64,000 nucleotides of DNA from positions 2,515,913-2,579,912 of the forward strand of contig SCFE01000014.1 of the NCBI GenBank assembly GCA_004352715.1, written 5' to 3'. Made by a program: the position numbers and the translations under genes. Shown one piece after another: positions 46,201 to 58,762 of this stretch (positions are counted from its first letter, which is position 1; each line of letters begins with the position of its first letter). The notes under the pieces are model-generated. The model did no database searches. It was given only the letters and a program-made list of their open reading frames with translations, and was not told where the DNA came from. Source of the stretch: Hofstenia miamia (taxonomy: Eukaryota; Xenacoelomorpha; Acoela).

Positions 46201-46600
46201 GTTAGCTAGTTCAACTGCTGATCACAGAAAGTCCGAGCAAGCTTTGAGAACACGTAAATTTCAGAAAGAGACTGAAGTGGATCAGTTAATTAGTAAATAT
46301 GATTCAGATATGGGTGAAAAGCAAGCAGAATGGGACGAAATCGATGCGCAATACTCTCAAGAAAAATCACAGTTACGCGAATTGGAAGAGAAATACAACA
46401 GTGTGGAAGAAGAGTATGCCAGGATTATTGAAGAGCAGAGATTGGCACGTGAAAAACAAATTGAAGACGAAAAGTACAGAAGAGCTGCGACACGATCGGC
46501 ACTGTGTATTCAGCGATTTTGGCGAGCTTATAGAGTACGCCGTGCTGCTAAAAAGAAGAACAAAAAAGGGAAGAAAAGTGGTAAAGGGAAAGGAAAATAG
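36808..46600 (+). CDS. IQCG: Dynein regulatory complex subunit 9 (IQ domain-containing protein G)
   Basis: Two exons, 36808-37245 and 45803-46600, give 411 residues. The donor (CAA|GTGAGA) and acceptor (TTCTTTTTTAG|GAA) are both phase 0 and the frame stays open across the join. Residues 1-146 form the helical N-terminal region ('EAQRIMAVLNDALQRLELVALL', 'LELHHSTKFILRLFAANP'). Residues 170-375 are long charged coiled coil. An IQ calmodulin-binding motif follows at about 381-393 ('CIQRFWRAYRVRR'), then a Lys/Gly-rich tail. This architecture and size match DRC9/IQCG (human 443), a part of the nexin-dynein regulatory complex that links outer doublets and controls dynein in motile cilia and sperm flagella. 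The start is the first ATG, 399 bp from the divergent SPP gene. The single intron is 8557 bp and packed with LINE, hAT and MITE copies. An AATAAA lies at 46638-46643. Confidence 0.9.
37760..38640 (-). mobile_element. LINE reverse transcriptase remnant in the DRC9 intron
   Basis: Minus-strand translation across several frameshifts shows a decayed RT. There is an 'A-I-D-C-L' block (about 38250), a 'GPILFNLYINYIK' box, and the catalytic YADDT at 38006-38020. It is CR1/Jockey-like in layout, related to but not the same as the element at 1523-3200. It is antisense to the host gene and too damaged for activity. Confidence 0.75.
39086..39300 (+). mobile_element. Degenerate hAT-type MITE
   Basis: It starts CAGGTGCGTACACCGGATTT, a diverged form of the terminus of the intact MITE at 44451 (CAGGGGCGTACGCAGGATTT). 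Towards its end it has AAAGGGACATTTTAAAACATGTC, corresponding to the GGGACATT region of that element. The right terminus and target duplication are not recognisable. Confidence 0.5.
40500..41270. other. Intron segment without firm assignment
   Basis: Minus-strand frames with some coding character, such as 'WPEAEYQKESFLCTACSGSIY' (about 41090-41180), lie next to the 41280-41460 repeat. They may belong to a LINE ORF1 of the kind at 20985-21797. The 84-residue frame at 40523-40777 (minus, with 'FWRHPWF') is unidentified. Confidence 0.3.
41280..41460. repeat. Dispersed repeat, partner of 21820-22000
   Basis: Shares several blocks with 21820-22000, including ACATATACTT(A/C)CAATTAT and CAAGGAGT...CTGTTCTAG. 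It is probably LINE 5' UTR sequence. Confidence 0.65.
42130..43870 (+). mobile_element. BED-finger hAT transposase pseudogene in the DRC9 intron
   Basis: Plus-strand frames read through a complete but broken hAT transposase. First is a BED zinc finger with 'SDIWKRF', C-x2-C in 'CSNCKCVYHYKS' and a His-rich end (42149-42397). Next comes the catalytic core with 'SVTADQWTDKFTNLSYTQIT' and 'WINSKFELMSFVL' (42615-43079). A helical insertion follows (43049-43375). Last is the C-terminal dimerisation domain with 'DPLEWW' and 'QIARSYLGIPATQN' (about 43640-43870). Stops and frameshifts between blocks show loss of function. A sequence ending GTAACCGCACATCAGTG near 44070 could be the right terminal repeat. 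The left end was not found. Confidence 0.85.
44451..44668 (+). mobile_element. hAT-type MITE with perfect 8 bp target duplication
   Basis: It starts CAGGGGCGTACGCAGG and ends CCTGCGTAAGCCACTG, which are imperfect inverted repeats. The 8 bp ATGCTTCC occurs directly on both sides (44443-44450 and 44669-44676). Length 218 bp with no coding capacity. An 8 bp duplication and CAGxG ends are hallmarks of the hAT superfamily. The perfect duplication suggests a fairly recent insertion into the DRC9 intron. Confidence 0.9.
45803..46600 (+). CDS. IQCG: Exon 2 of the DRC9/IQCG gene
   Basis: Begins with GAAAAACAACAAATC after a clean polypyrimidine-AG acceptor and encodes residues 147-411 (coiled coil, IQ motif, Lys-rich tail). 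It ends in TAG. Confidence 0.92.
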   Translation, partial: EKQQIDPTVQSFLNEVVELCSLVHTRLLTTPMEEKQCQDYLNEVKDRARKNSLVIKKLEKELDAALAEKDVEVGKRNDQIKKLKASIYKVEKASEDTISRTRNDAIKLQQADEKNTESKREKLLLELNAARSALASSTADHRKSEQALRTRKFQKETEVDQLISKYDSDMGEKQAEWDEIDAQYSQEKSQLRELEEKYNSVEEEYARIIEEQRLAREKQIEDEKYRRAATRSALCIQRFWRAYRVRRAAKKKNKKGKKSGKGKGK

Positions 46601-46637
46601 ATTGTGTAAATACTTTGGATAAAAATTCTATTTTTTA

Positions 46638-46643
46638 AATAAA
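46638..46643 (+). terminator. Poly(A) signal AATAAA of DRC9
   Basis: 38 bp downstream of the stop codon. The position fits a short 3' UTR. Confidence 0.6.
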
Positions 46644-46649
46644 ATTTTT

Positions 46650-49546
46650 CATTGACAAATTTCATACTTTTAATGCTTAAGATATTTTACTATGAATACT
46701 GACATTTTCAATGCTTCTATTCCGAGTAGTTGTATTGCCACAACTCTTTTTATTTTAGTATTAATTTACAAGATAGGAATGTGTTCGAAACATTAAAAAT
46801 TGCGTGGTGTCCACCCCTGTTTTGCTTTTTTACACTTTCATTTTAAATTCAATAGAAAATAAGGTCAGTTAGATCCCTTAGTAGAGAAATAGCAGATACA
46901 TTATAGTTCTTGTACATTTCAACTATTTTTAATGATAGATTGTCATCCACAAAGTAAAATTTAATTCAATACTTTAATGTTAATATATTATTTAAAATTT
47001 TAATAATAGATGCTTAATTGTAAATTTCAATTATGGCATAATGCAGAGCAATGAAGGGGGCGAACTGCTGAGTAATTTTGCCCGAAGCCCATGGGGTCTG
47101 CAGGGGCCCACTTGTGCAAATTCATAGCATTTAACTTCAATAAATCTTTAAAAGTAACTATGTCTCGTTGCTAAAGTAATCAGGTTTTTGTTGTGTCGAT
47201 TGGCATTAAGATTGTATCTTTGTAGCCTATACATCTACATGTATGTTAAATATGTTGATCGATTTTATTGAAGGATTGTTATGGTGGGTTCACTTTGGTG
47301 GATCCGTAAGTTAAATATAAGATAATTACTTCTCTCAGCGTCTCTGACATATTTCAAGGGGTGAAAATGCGAATTTGCTAAGATTACCTTTAAGTATTTG
47401 GTAAGAAACTGCATATTGTTAAAGTTTGTGTTGCCGATCCGTGTTATGCATGGAAAAATTCAATTGAATGAAATGTGAAATGCATGCAAATATTCATATA
47501 AAATATAGTTTATTACAATATTTCTTGCATAATTTCATTTGCATATATTTCCTTTAAAAGTGGAAATATTTTTATCAGAAATCAATGCGTCGTATACAAT
47601 AACTGGCCCTATCAAGTTTTGGAAACACTCGTAAAATTGTGATTAAGGATGATTAATTATCTAGTTTTTGTTTTAATTTGTTAAAATACATGTATGTGAT
47701 ACAATGTGATTAATACATCATATTGGTTCAGTATCCGGTTATTATAAATAGCTACGTCTATTTATATGATGAGACTTTTAAATTTTATGGGGAATTCACT
47801 CTTACCTTCACGTGAAAAATTGCATGTTTCAGAACAATTTTAAAAATTACTAATTCTAATCAGCTCAAAACAAACGAAATTACTGAAAGTAATTTTATTC
47901 TGCATTGCAGATAGCTGTAAAGGTTATTATGTGATTTACACCTTCATAGCAAGTTTCAACTCGAATATTCAGAGCAGAATAAAAACCTTGTTTTGAACTT
48001 CCTGCAGGCTTTTGGGAAAGAACCTCGTACCCATGAGGTACAAATATTGTATACCTTCAATTAATTGCGCTTTCCTCTTGAAGTTATAAACAACTTTACT
48101 ATGTAAGTTGTCATCAGTGTGCAATAGCATTTCCTGCTTGGTTAGAGAATTTAAGCAGAAAGCTAGAAACTGACTAAAGAATTCGCACCTCTTCAATTGA
48201 ACGACCAAATTTTTCTCTTTTTCATGAAACTTCAAATTTGAGATCATTTTCTGCAAATCGCTTAAGATAAATTGTCTAACTATTTGTCGTCGTTTTCTTT
48301 GTTATTGCCATCATTTTATATAGAATGCCTTCACTATCAGTTTCATTTGGATTTTCCCTAGGATAATAGTTCCCAACCACTATTGTAATATCCCCTTTTA
48401 TTCAAGTAGGCAATATGTATATAATCTATTTTTTCAAGGCTTCCTATTTCTATCCCATCCACGATTTATTTTAATCACTCCATCGTAGCTCATCCAATTT
48501 ATAGGCTATATTTAAGAAGGTTCGTTCGTAGATAAGCCCTACTCTGCCTAATTACTTTGTTTAATTGTTTCTGTTCCAGAATTCATTATTCTCTAGAAGG
48601 ATTATAGATTTAGTTTTCTCCACATGATGTATCCAATAAATTTTCGTGAAGGTTTTACTGCATATATTATTACTTTATTCTGTATTATATTTGCTGGTGT
48701 TTTCAGCATACTGTGCATTGAGATTACGACTATATCATCAATGTCATTCATGTATGATATGAACAAAACTAGATTCAACACGGCAGCGTCATTGGTTGGG
48801 GCATAGACTACTTTATATTAAAGTAGTCTATGCCCCAACCACTTTATTATAAAGTAGTCTATGGTTGGGTACTTCCTTTAGAAATGTTCATTAATTTTAG
48901 CGGTTATTAACAGTTCTTTGCGTCTATGCTAATATTATATGCGTATAGTTTCATTAGGAATATTTGATGTGAAGTGCTACGACACTCATACCACTATACA
49001 CCTAAGCCAAAAATTATTGCCCATTATTGAAATTTTTCACTCTCTGGCACTACATATATCTGTTATATGGTATTTTTCGTGCCTTTGTGTACAAAATTAT
49101 GTTTAATGAAAGTGTTTCCCTAAATCTTATACAGATTGGAAATGAAAAAGTTCAGCATTTATTTTATTAATAGTGATTCCCCGTAATATTTCAAAAATAC
49201 AAATAGGATGTATATCTGCACAAGATTAAAACATAATTGTTCAAATTATCGGGTGAGTTGAAATACAATTATTGAAGAAGTTTTAGGAAAGTTTCCCAGA
49301 ATATGCTATTATTTGCAAATACTGACAGTCGATTCTGTGCCAGATGGAAGTATGAAAATTATATTTTCTAAATGCAATGTTGTCAATTTAATTTCGAATC
49401 CAATATTGGAATTGTTTATGCATCTTTTTTCCATAAAGATTTACATTTAAAATGTCTTATTTTTTGTAATTTACTGAATGCGTTTAAAATGTTTGGTTTT
49501 AAAGATTTTTACATTTGCTCTAATAATATATCTTTTCAGTTGCAGC
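46650..49546. other. Intergenic region between DRC9 and the LRRD1-like gene
   Basis: No conserved gene recognised. A minus-strand frame at 47969-48256 (95 residues) and weak LINE-like blocks upstream of it ('YMNDIDDI', about 48740) hint at an old retroelement, without firm motifs. It holds a perfect palindrome at 48794-48840. The promoter of the LRRD1-like gene and any untranslated first exon must lie in its right part. Confidence 0.4.
48794..48840. repeat. Perfect palindrome, 22 bp arms with 3 bp loop
   Basis: The left arm GGTTGGGGCATAGACTACTT... and the right arm are exact reverse complements around TAT. A third, partial copy (AAAGTAGTCTATGGTTGGG) follows at 48851-48869, so a second foldback overlaps the first. 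Confidence 0.95.
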
Positions 49547-51205
49547 ATGACAGAGCATTTCAGTGAAGATACCGATACATCTTCTTCAACTGAGGACATC
49601 ATCGAAAAATCAGAATCTCCTAAGTTGTTGGACAACCTTTCGGCTGGAGAAACTGTAATTGATCTCACAGATGAAAACGCTAATTATGAAAAAGATTTTT
49701 TTATTACTGCTGATGAAAAACTCGGCTTGCAATTGACGAAGCAGCAGCTGAAAGAAATACCACCATGTGTTTATGAACGCGAAGAACTGAAAATATTGTG
49801 CTTATCCGAGAATTCGATTAAAACTATATCTGAGAAACTTGAAGATCTAAAAGACTTGGAAGTTTTAGTTTTAAAAAGGAATGAATTGGGAAGCGTTCCA
49901 TCTTCAGTTTTCAATCTTAAAAATTTAACTGTACTCGAGCTCAGTGGAAACAATATTTCGAACATTCCAGAAGAAGTATCAGAACTTTACAGTGTAAAGG
50001 AATTGTTTTTGAATGATAATGACATTAAGACTGTCCCTACTGGAATGTTTGAGTTAGTTAAACTTGAAGTGTTAGGACTAAACAATAATCGAATTGCTTC
50101 TATACCAAAGGGACTTGTAAAGTTACAGAATTTGCTGGTGTTGGGGATGAATAATAATGAATTAAATGATATACCCACAGAAGTATATTTTCTTGAAAAT
50201 TTACGTAAGCTAGGCGTTTCATTTAACAAAATCAGTTCTATATCTTCGGAAATTAGGCATTTGATTTACTTAGAGGAACTGCTACTGAACAACAATCAGT
50301 TACATTGTATTCCTATACACATATATTGGTTAGAAAATTTAGTGGAATTATCTTTATCAAACAATTTTATATCTGCCATTTCCTCAGAAATTTGTAATCT
50401 CCAGCGATTGAAAGTGCTTGGCCTTAACAACAACAAAATTGCTGTCATCCCTGAGGAGATTGCTTATCTCTCCAACCTAGAATCACTTGGATTACAAGGC
50501 AATTGCTTGGAAACTATCCCTAGAAGCATAGCATATTGTGAGAAGCTTCTTGAACTATTTGTTGGATACAATATGTTAAGTGAGTTTATCGAGGAATTTT
50601 GTATGCTCACAGAATTACACACACTCAGTATTGATAACAATAAAATATCGGAAATTCCAATCGAAGTTGAAAATTTAGAAAATTTGCGGCATTTCTCCGC
50701 TAATGGCAATGACCTTATTGAAGTGTCCCCTGGACTGACAAATCTCCCATTCTTAAAGTCCCTGTCATTATCAGGCAATCGCTTGCAATATGTGCCAGAA
50801 GATATTGATCAATTGAATGAACTTACATTCTTAAGTTTAAGTGACAATAACTTTTCAGATTTTCCTGATGCCATTTCGCGAATTGAAAGTCTGCAAGTTG
50901 TTTATCTTAATGGAAATAAACTTACTTACCTGCTGCCCTCAGTGGGAAATCTTGTTAATCTAGAAGTTTTACATTTGCATCACAATCATTTTGAAGAATT
51001 TCCTGAAGAGGTTGCTCTTATATCTAACTTGGGTGCTTTAAATCTTGCCAATAATCGTCTAAATTCCATTTCTCCAAAATTATCATCACACAGTAAACTC
51101 AAAATTCTGAATTTGTCAAATAATGAATTTAAGGCATTTCCAATTGAAATTTGCACAATTCCAAATCTTGAAATCCTTGAATTCATTCAGAAAGATGGTG
51201 ATCAG
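49547..51205 (+). CDS. LRRD1: Exon 1 (coding) of the LRRD1-like gene
   Basis: 553 codons covering an acidic Ser/Thr-rich head and about 20 LRRs without interruption. It ends at GATCAG|GTAATA, phase 0. An acceptor (TATCTTTTCAG at 49529-49539) just upstream suggests an untranslated first exon further 5'. Confidence 0.9.
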
Positions 51206-54200
51206 GTAATATTTTATTTTCAAATCATTATTTTATTTACATTATCATATGTTATCAAATATTGAATATGTTTCTATATATATATATATATATATATTGA
51301 TTGACAAATTATATATTATATTGGTTTCTTCGTACAGACTGCCTTTTAATGATAGCTTAGCAACTTTGTATATCATAGAATTCTTCTCAAAAACACGTTT
51401 ATTGGCAGTCAAATATTTTAGTTATATTGAATTTTTCGTATTCATATTTAAAAAATTATTCGTTTGAATATGTATTCATGATGTTTTTTTGTGGCATCGC
51501 TAGAAATTTTAAGAAGAACATCCTCTATTTTTCCGTCATTTCTCAAACGGTTTTTTGATTGATTATAATCCGTATTTATTGTATGTAACAAATTTACAAT
51601 TTACATGCATGTTGTAACTAGCAAAATGCTGTTTTGTATTTCTTAACACACGTTGTTTTACGGTTTATTTCTTTGCGCCAAACATAAGTGATATATGTAC
51701 ACCTCCTACCAGGGGGCGGATCTAGAACTTTCTGATGAGGGTACTGAGGCCCTTAAACTCGATTTTTCCATAATATTTTTCATTCTAGATTTGATTAAGT
51801 TTTGAATCCTGATAATTTTTTTACATGTTATGATAAGAATTTGAAATTTCTTGCTTATATTCTAGTCGAACTTTCTACTATGGCGTTTTAAATTTATATT
51901 TATATATAGATCATCTATTTATGCTAAAATTATGCATTATTAACAAAATAGAATATTGAATGGAGATACAGTATTACAGACATATTTTAGTTTAGCAAGT
52001 AAATATAATTTCAAATATTAATTCAAATTGCTCCCAGTCTCAATTTGAAATAGAAAATTTAGTTCTGGTTTCGTACTGATCCTATCCCATGTCTTGTTGG
52101 TCGGTTCATGACTCTATTAGTTTTTGAAATTTGTCAAGAAAAGGAAACATTTATACATAGACTGCTGCTAGTTTTATTGAGTTACTTTTAATTTGCATTG
52201 GTGGTTGGTCAATCTTTAGCAATAATTTCTTCTGTAACATACATGTAATTGCAATTTCAAATTTCTGGAGAATACAAAAAGAGGTCTAGAAATGGAGGTA
52301 TCATATCAATAATTTTGAAACTCGCAATTCTTAGCAAATCAGTAATTTGAGAATTGAATGATCTTAGCTGATTATGAAAGTTCTATGTAGGAATGAAGTT
52401 GCATTTTTGTAGGTTTAGGATCAAAACTTCTACCATGTAAAATAACATTAAGATGAAGGAGATGGTGAATCCCTAATATTACTAGGTTTTTAAATGAAAT
52501 AGGGAATTATTTTTTTGTACAACAAAATCTAACAATTAATACAAAACAGCGTTAAAAATTTCAGAAATTTTAAAAAATTTGTTACAAAAAATTCTAAAAT
52601 TTTAAACATTTATAAAAGTCAATAGTATTATGAATACATTTTGAATATCATTTGAAATATGTGATATAGGGAATTTAACTTCATTAGGTTCTAATGGCCA
52701 GCGACAAACATTTGGGGATTAAAATATCTCATAGTTAGGAATCTATGTTTTTGCTAGGATTTTAATTTAGCTTTCATAGTTAGGGACGTATTCAGCCATT
52801 TTTGCAAAAAATGAGAAAGCTTTTTTTATTTCTCATAAGATAGAAAGACCAGTATTTTTTAGGTAGAGACTTGTAGTTTTTCGAGAAAAATAGGGAGACA
52901 ATCCCCCGTGGTCTACATTCTTCAACAAATATATGTCATAATTAACATCTGCACTGAAACTGTGCGCAGATTTTTGTGTAAGCATTTCTTTCAACTGCCC
53001 TTATAATTTATTAGATATAAAATTTGGTGGATTGTAGATGAAAGGCCTAATATTGGAATATGTTTGATATATTCTTAAGAATATGTGTAATATTATTTGG
53101 ATAGTCGGACAAATATTTGCAAGATTTGTTAAATTTTAGGGAAACTTACAAGTTATTTTATAAATTTGCCAAATGTTTTACAAATATTTGCCAAACCCTT
53201 AGATCGTTTTGCAAATGAAATACAAAAATTGGCACTAATTTAGAATTTTTATCAAGTTTGCAAAAATTAACCTCCGTTTTGCTCCTCATGGGGGGACTTT
53301 AGTCCCATAGACCCCCCCCCTTAAATCCGCCACTGCCTTCTACAATAACATTTCCAAAGATATGCTTTCAATCACATAAATAAATAACATTAGTGCGATC
53401 CTATGGACTCCATGTAATATCATATTAATGTTTTTATTATTTCTTAGAATATTTTTAGATAACATCTTTACCTGATGATATTATCCATATGAACAAATTA
53501 AAAGAGTTCTATTTATCACACAACTTACTTCAAACTCTCCCACCTGCCATTTCAGGTTCCACTTTCTCTACATTTATCTATCTAAAGTTTTATGTTACGA
53601 TTTTTTGAAAGAAAATAGTTCCATTTGATGAAACCCAACTAATTTGTTCAGCATAATCGTTCTTTGTTTTAATCATTTCGGTTGATTTACCGCAAATTTG
53701 TATAATATTATGAGAAAGCTATTTTATTTAGCACGATAAATTCTTTTTTAACTCTAGGCGCACACAGACTGAATATTACGCATAACCAAGGCTCTGTTTG
53801 GAGAGGTGAATTAATTTTACTTTACGTTTACCCGCAAGATCTATAGCAGAAAACATCAATGCTTTTATCATTAATCATGTTGCAAACAATATTTTAGTGC
53901 TGTTCCTTAATTGATACAATACCGTAAACTTGAAATTATTCACAGATAATTTGGAAGACTTCTGTTAACCAAGAACCGACAAGCTATTGGGACAAAATAA
54001 TTCCTATATACATGTAGAATTTGAAAATGTTTTATTGTAGAAGTTGTTAATAGATGTCTGCATATCTTGCGTATTAACGGATGAGAGTCATCTTTAAGGA
54101 TACGATACACGGCTTTACAAAAGGTCTTCTTAAAGGACTCATTAACAATCGCGATAAGATGTCTAATCCACAGACTTTAGAGTAGAAACGCAATGGTTTT

Positions 54201-57200
54201 CTGAGCTTCTTCCTTTCAGTCATTGTCAAACCAGGTACCCACACGATCGATGCATATAGATAGTAGGGCAAAATATAAGTTTTAAATAACATTGTTCTTT
54301 GCATGAGATTAACAAATTTATTAATGGTTTGTGTAATCTTGCGAATTATGTAATTCACAGTTTTTACGAAATGTTCCACATATATTGACTATTTCAGATG
54401 TCGGTAAAGGAAGTCACCTAAGAATTTCATCTCTTCCATTTGGAAAAATCTGATTATTAAATCTAATGGAAAGTTTAGATATTTCAAGAAGTTTCTCGCG
54501 GGGAACCATTTATGAATTGTATTTTTTTGGACTCGGCAGGATTCAGTAGAAGAATCTTTTCATCTGAAATGCAAAATTGCAGAGGCATAATATTTGTAAT
54601 CTTGGCATTGATATTCATAGTTATCATTAGTAATTGTGTAAAGTAAACTAGTATCAACCGTATATTTACATAGGTTGCATTTTTCAGGGTTGATGTTTAG
54701 TGTTTCATGGCTTATATAATTGGTGTCATGTGTAACTGAGGACCACTTAAAGGGTCACCCTGAGGTGCATCAACTTTAACTGGTACAAATTCTGAATACT
54801 GAGTTGTGGAAAATTGTATAAGTTGTGTCCAGTTATCCATATAAGGATGTAGCCAGTTTACTACATTCAGTAGTATATTCTGGGGAATTGTATTAAAGGC
54901 AGAGCTATAGTCAAAGAATAAACCTTGCACAATGCTAGTGTGAGCGCATCAATCGTATTCAGTGGCGGATGCAGAAATATTTTTTAGAGGGAGTCCAATG
55001 CAAGATTAAGTGCTAAGTGCATAACTCAGTACTACGGCTGGTTAAAAAGTATTGAATTTTTAATTTTTAATATGCAAAACTATGCGTGAACTTCTTCACC
55101 ATCATTTCCTTACTCCAAAAATGCAAATATACCATTTGTGCAACCCAATAGAATTTTTTATATATTTTAATTATTTCATTGTTTTAGGCCAAAGTAGTGG
55201 GCAATTGTGTGAAATTGTATCACATTTTTCAATGAAAGAGGATTATTTTTAGAAACAACAGTATTTTTTCGTAATTTTTTTACGAAAATATGCACTAAAT
55301 TGAATACATTATGTATTTCAAATTATAGTATTTCATTGTGCACTACAAACGAGAAATTTTTAGTGCATTTTTAATGATATAGGACTAAGTAAAATAGGAC
55401 AATATATAAAAACAATAATAATCAGAGACTGAAAAACCTCCGCCAAGAATGAACATAGTTAAAGTCTAAATACAGTCGATGGCAACACATATCAGTCTGA
55501 AGTCTTAATAAGATCTAAGTAACACCAATACCTAATTCATTAGTTTTTGAGAAATCCTGCTGACAAATAGACAACAGATGCAAACAATACCTCTTTCTCC
55601 TTGACGGAGATAATAATAAGTTTATTAAATATAACAAAAGGCAAGTTGTGTAAAACAACGAAAAATATTGTGGTAGCACAGCCTTGGAGTGATTATCAGA
55701 TCTGGGCTTATAATTATCTGGTAACTGGGATTTGAAAAACTACAAAGAAAAGAAATTCCCAACCATAAGTGGAAGTAGGTGATCTACGTGCCCAGTAGCT
55801 TTTATCCACTAAAAGTTCTTCAGTATCTTCTGAAACAACATTATTCATGAAGAAACATAATAATTATTTTCATAGGATATGCTTGGCGCTACGAAAGTGG
55901 TGTGAATGTAAATCTTTTAATTTTGAAAATTGTTCATCTGTGTTTGAACTGTGATTTGATGCATTATGTTTCTTCAAATTGTATCAAATTTTTCAACAAA
56001 ATAGAATTATTTTTAGAAACAACGGGATTTTTCTGTAATATTTTTCACGAAAATATGCACTAAATTGAATACATTATGTATTTCAAATTAGAGGATTTCA
56101 TTGTTCACTACAAATGAAAAATGTTCATTTTCGACGGTTTCAGTAAACTTAGGTCAAATATTGTCCAATATTTTCTCTTAAGTTGATGACATATTCTATC
56201 AATGTCATAAGAATTAATGTTATTATGCCTCGAATGTCGAGACTTGTGGAAACAATTAAATTTAGAATTCATAATTATAGCATTGTGGTAACTGAATTCA
56301 GGCGAACCAACGGAATCGTATGCACGTCTGATCTAGTGCCATACGCAAGATCTAATTGGTTGTTTGAGGGAAAAAACGTTTGTTTATTAAGGATGCTAGT
56401 AAGATTAATTTCTTCAGGAGCATTGATTTTCGATGAGTTAGCATCGCCAGCAATATTCAGAAACGATCGTGGGTGTAACTTGACAACTTCATGAAAAAGG
56501 AGACAAAGAAGTTTTTAACAATTAGCCTATATTACTTTGTGGTTTGATATATACATTGTAAAAAATAACAGAGGTGTATTCATATGGAAGATAGCCGAGG
56601 CGACAGTAAATTAAAAGCCACTTTAGTTCACGAGGGATATTATTTTAATAATATTGAACTCTGTTTGCCACCAATGTATATCAAAATAAAGCAGTAGTGT
56701 ACCACCTCCCTTTTCCTTAAAAGTGGGAAGTTGTAATCAGATCTAGTCATGTGGTAATTATGTATTCTAATCTATGCATCAGGAACATCAGAAGTAAGTT
56801 TACCTTCTTGAAATGATGTAAAGTTATGGTCACCTGCGATTGATATTATTTTTAAAGGCTGACGGAAAACAGTGTCTGTGTGATTTATATTAATTTTATT
56901 AATATGTAGTCAATTAATTTCTATTTCCCTTCCATCTTGAAATGAATCGGAGATTACTTTTCCAATACTCCACATATCAGTTCATATCTATGCTTTAGTG
57001 AGACTTTTCCTTCATTTTGTCATTCGGACTCGGTTCTGTTTTCAGAAATACAATATCCGTGGAATATGCTTTAAGAATTGGTGCTTTAGCAATTAAGCAC
57101 TCTTTTACCAAATTGAACCAACGTCAATGATGAGGCGATGAGTGTAATTATCTCTAGGCTTTCCTACTCGAAATATATTTTGAATTTGAGCACCATCATA

Positions 57201-58727
57201 GTTAACAAATTCAAAAAGTTCCATTATAGCTTTTTATCGTGGCTTAGCTTTGATGATATTTTTTTTGCATTCTGGAAGACCCGATACTAAGATTGTAATT
57301 TGATATGACCTATTTATGGAGTTGGATGTCTAGTTATAAATGTGTAGCTGAACGTACATCTGCTGTAATCTTTCTTAGTAATTCCAAAATATTTAATCCC
57401 TATTCTGATGTCTTCATGTAATATTTCGTAAAAGTGCAAAATGTATTTCCATCTACGCATTTAGTGCAATACGTTAAAAAGAGCTGCTCGTATTGTTAAG
57501 GGTTTCAACATCATGATTGGAAAAGTCAGTTAATAATTGGGGTACGCGTGAAATGGACTTTAAAGCTTACCTAAGAATAAACAAAGTTTACATTACATTT
57601 TACTCAAAATAAACACAAATATACTGTATAGCATTAACACAAATTACACAATCAAATATTTAATAAAGTTAGTAGAATATATAATGAATTCTTTAACGTT
57701 ACCTGGATAATTTTCATTATAGCTCATAAATGTAATTAAATTTTTCAATTTTCATTTTAGGTTTGAAGGAAATAATTCATTTCAACGTATGCAACAATGA
57801 TATAGGCAGTCTTCCTGATGACTTCTGCAATTTGCTAACTTTGGAAATAATAAACTTGCAGAACAATTCTTTACAAAAACTGCCATTTAATTTGGGAATG
57901 TTGTCCAACATGCAAAAGCTATTAGTGGAAGGAAATCCTTTAATGACACCTCCTATGTTTATTTGTGCAGATTCAAGACCTTCTGAGATTGGAGTATATC
58001 TTCAAATGGAGGAAGCAAGAGAAAGTAAGAAGTTTGAAAAATATATTTAACACAAAGCACAGCCACAATGTACTTGTATAAAGTTTAGTCAATAAGATTA
58101 TTTATTCAAATATACATACAAAGGCCATTGTATTCAAAAAATATGTGATACTTAATGTTCCAGGTTTAGCACTTTTTGAAACCATTAAAACATAAGTTAC
58201 TTTCAGCCGTATTGAACGTTATTATCAGCTTTTTATCATGCAATTATATACCGGTACTAATAGAAGTGAATTTAATCAATCTATTTCACCTTGATCAGTA
58301 AAATAAATTTTTTCTGATGGTTAGCGTGGCATTAGTTTAAACATTTACTGGATCACATGTTTTAGAATGGACAGAATTTTCAGTTAACGTCATATTCTAG
58401 CCAATTTTTCGTATTCATGTTTAACACGGATTTCGTATTCAATTTTATTCATAAATATGGCATTTCTAACCATTTGGTAATATCTGATTTAAGCTATTAC
58501 TATGTTAAATTATCTCTTTTAAATCTTAACAATTCAGCAAGTCGACCATTGTAAATGGAATCTCATTTAAAATGTAACGCTAAACATTTTTATTTCAGGT
58601 ATATAAAAAGTTGATATGATACGTAAGTATATCCCTTAGATAAGGTTGCTACAAATTATCTGAAAGTGCTAAAACGTGTGTAAGTTTTACATTGATCCTA
58701 TGTATTTTTTATAATGTCAAACCCACC

Positions 58728-58762
<35 letters not shown>

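Noticed and set aside
46299-46622. Second plus-strand frame over DRC9 exon 2
   Set aside because: Overlaps the conserved coiled-coil/IQ frame and shows no family similarity.
47969-48256. 95-residue minus frame
   Set aside because: No conserved motif. Nearby LINE-like words are too weak to call a reverse transcriptase.
49478-49546. Upstream extension of the LRRD1-like frame by 23 residues
   Set aside because: The stretch contains a polypyrimidine tract and TTTTCAG acceptor just before the chosen ATG, and its composition is intron-like.
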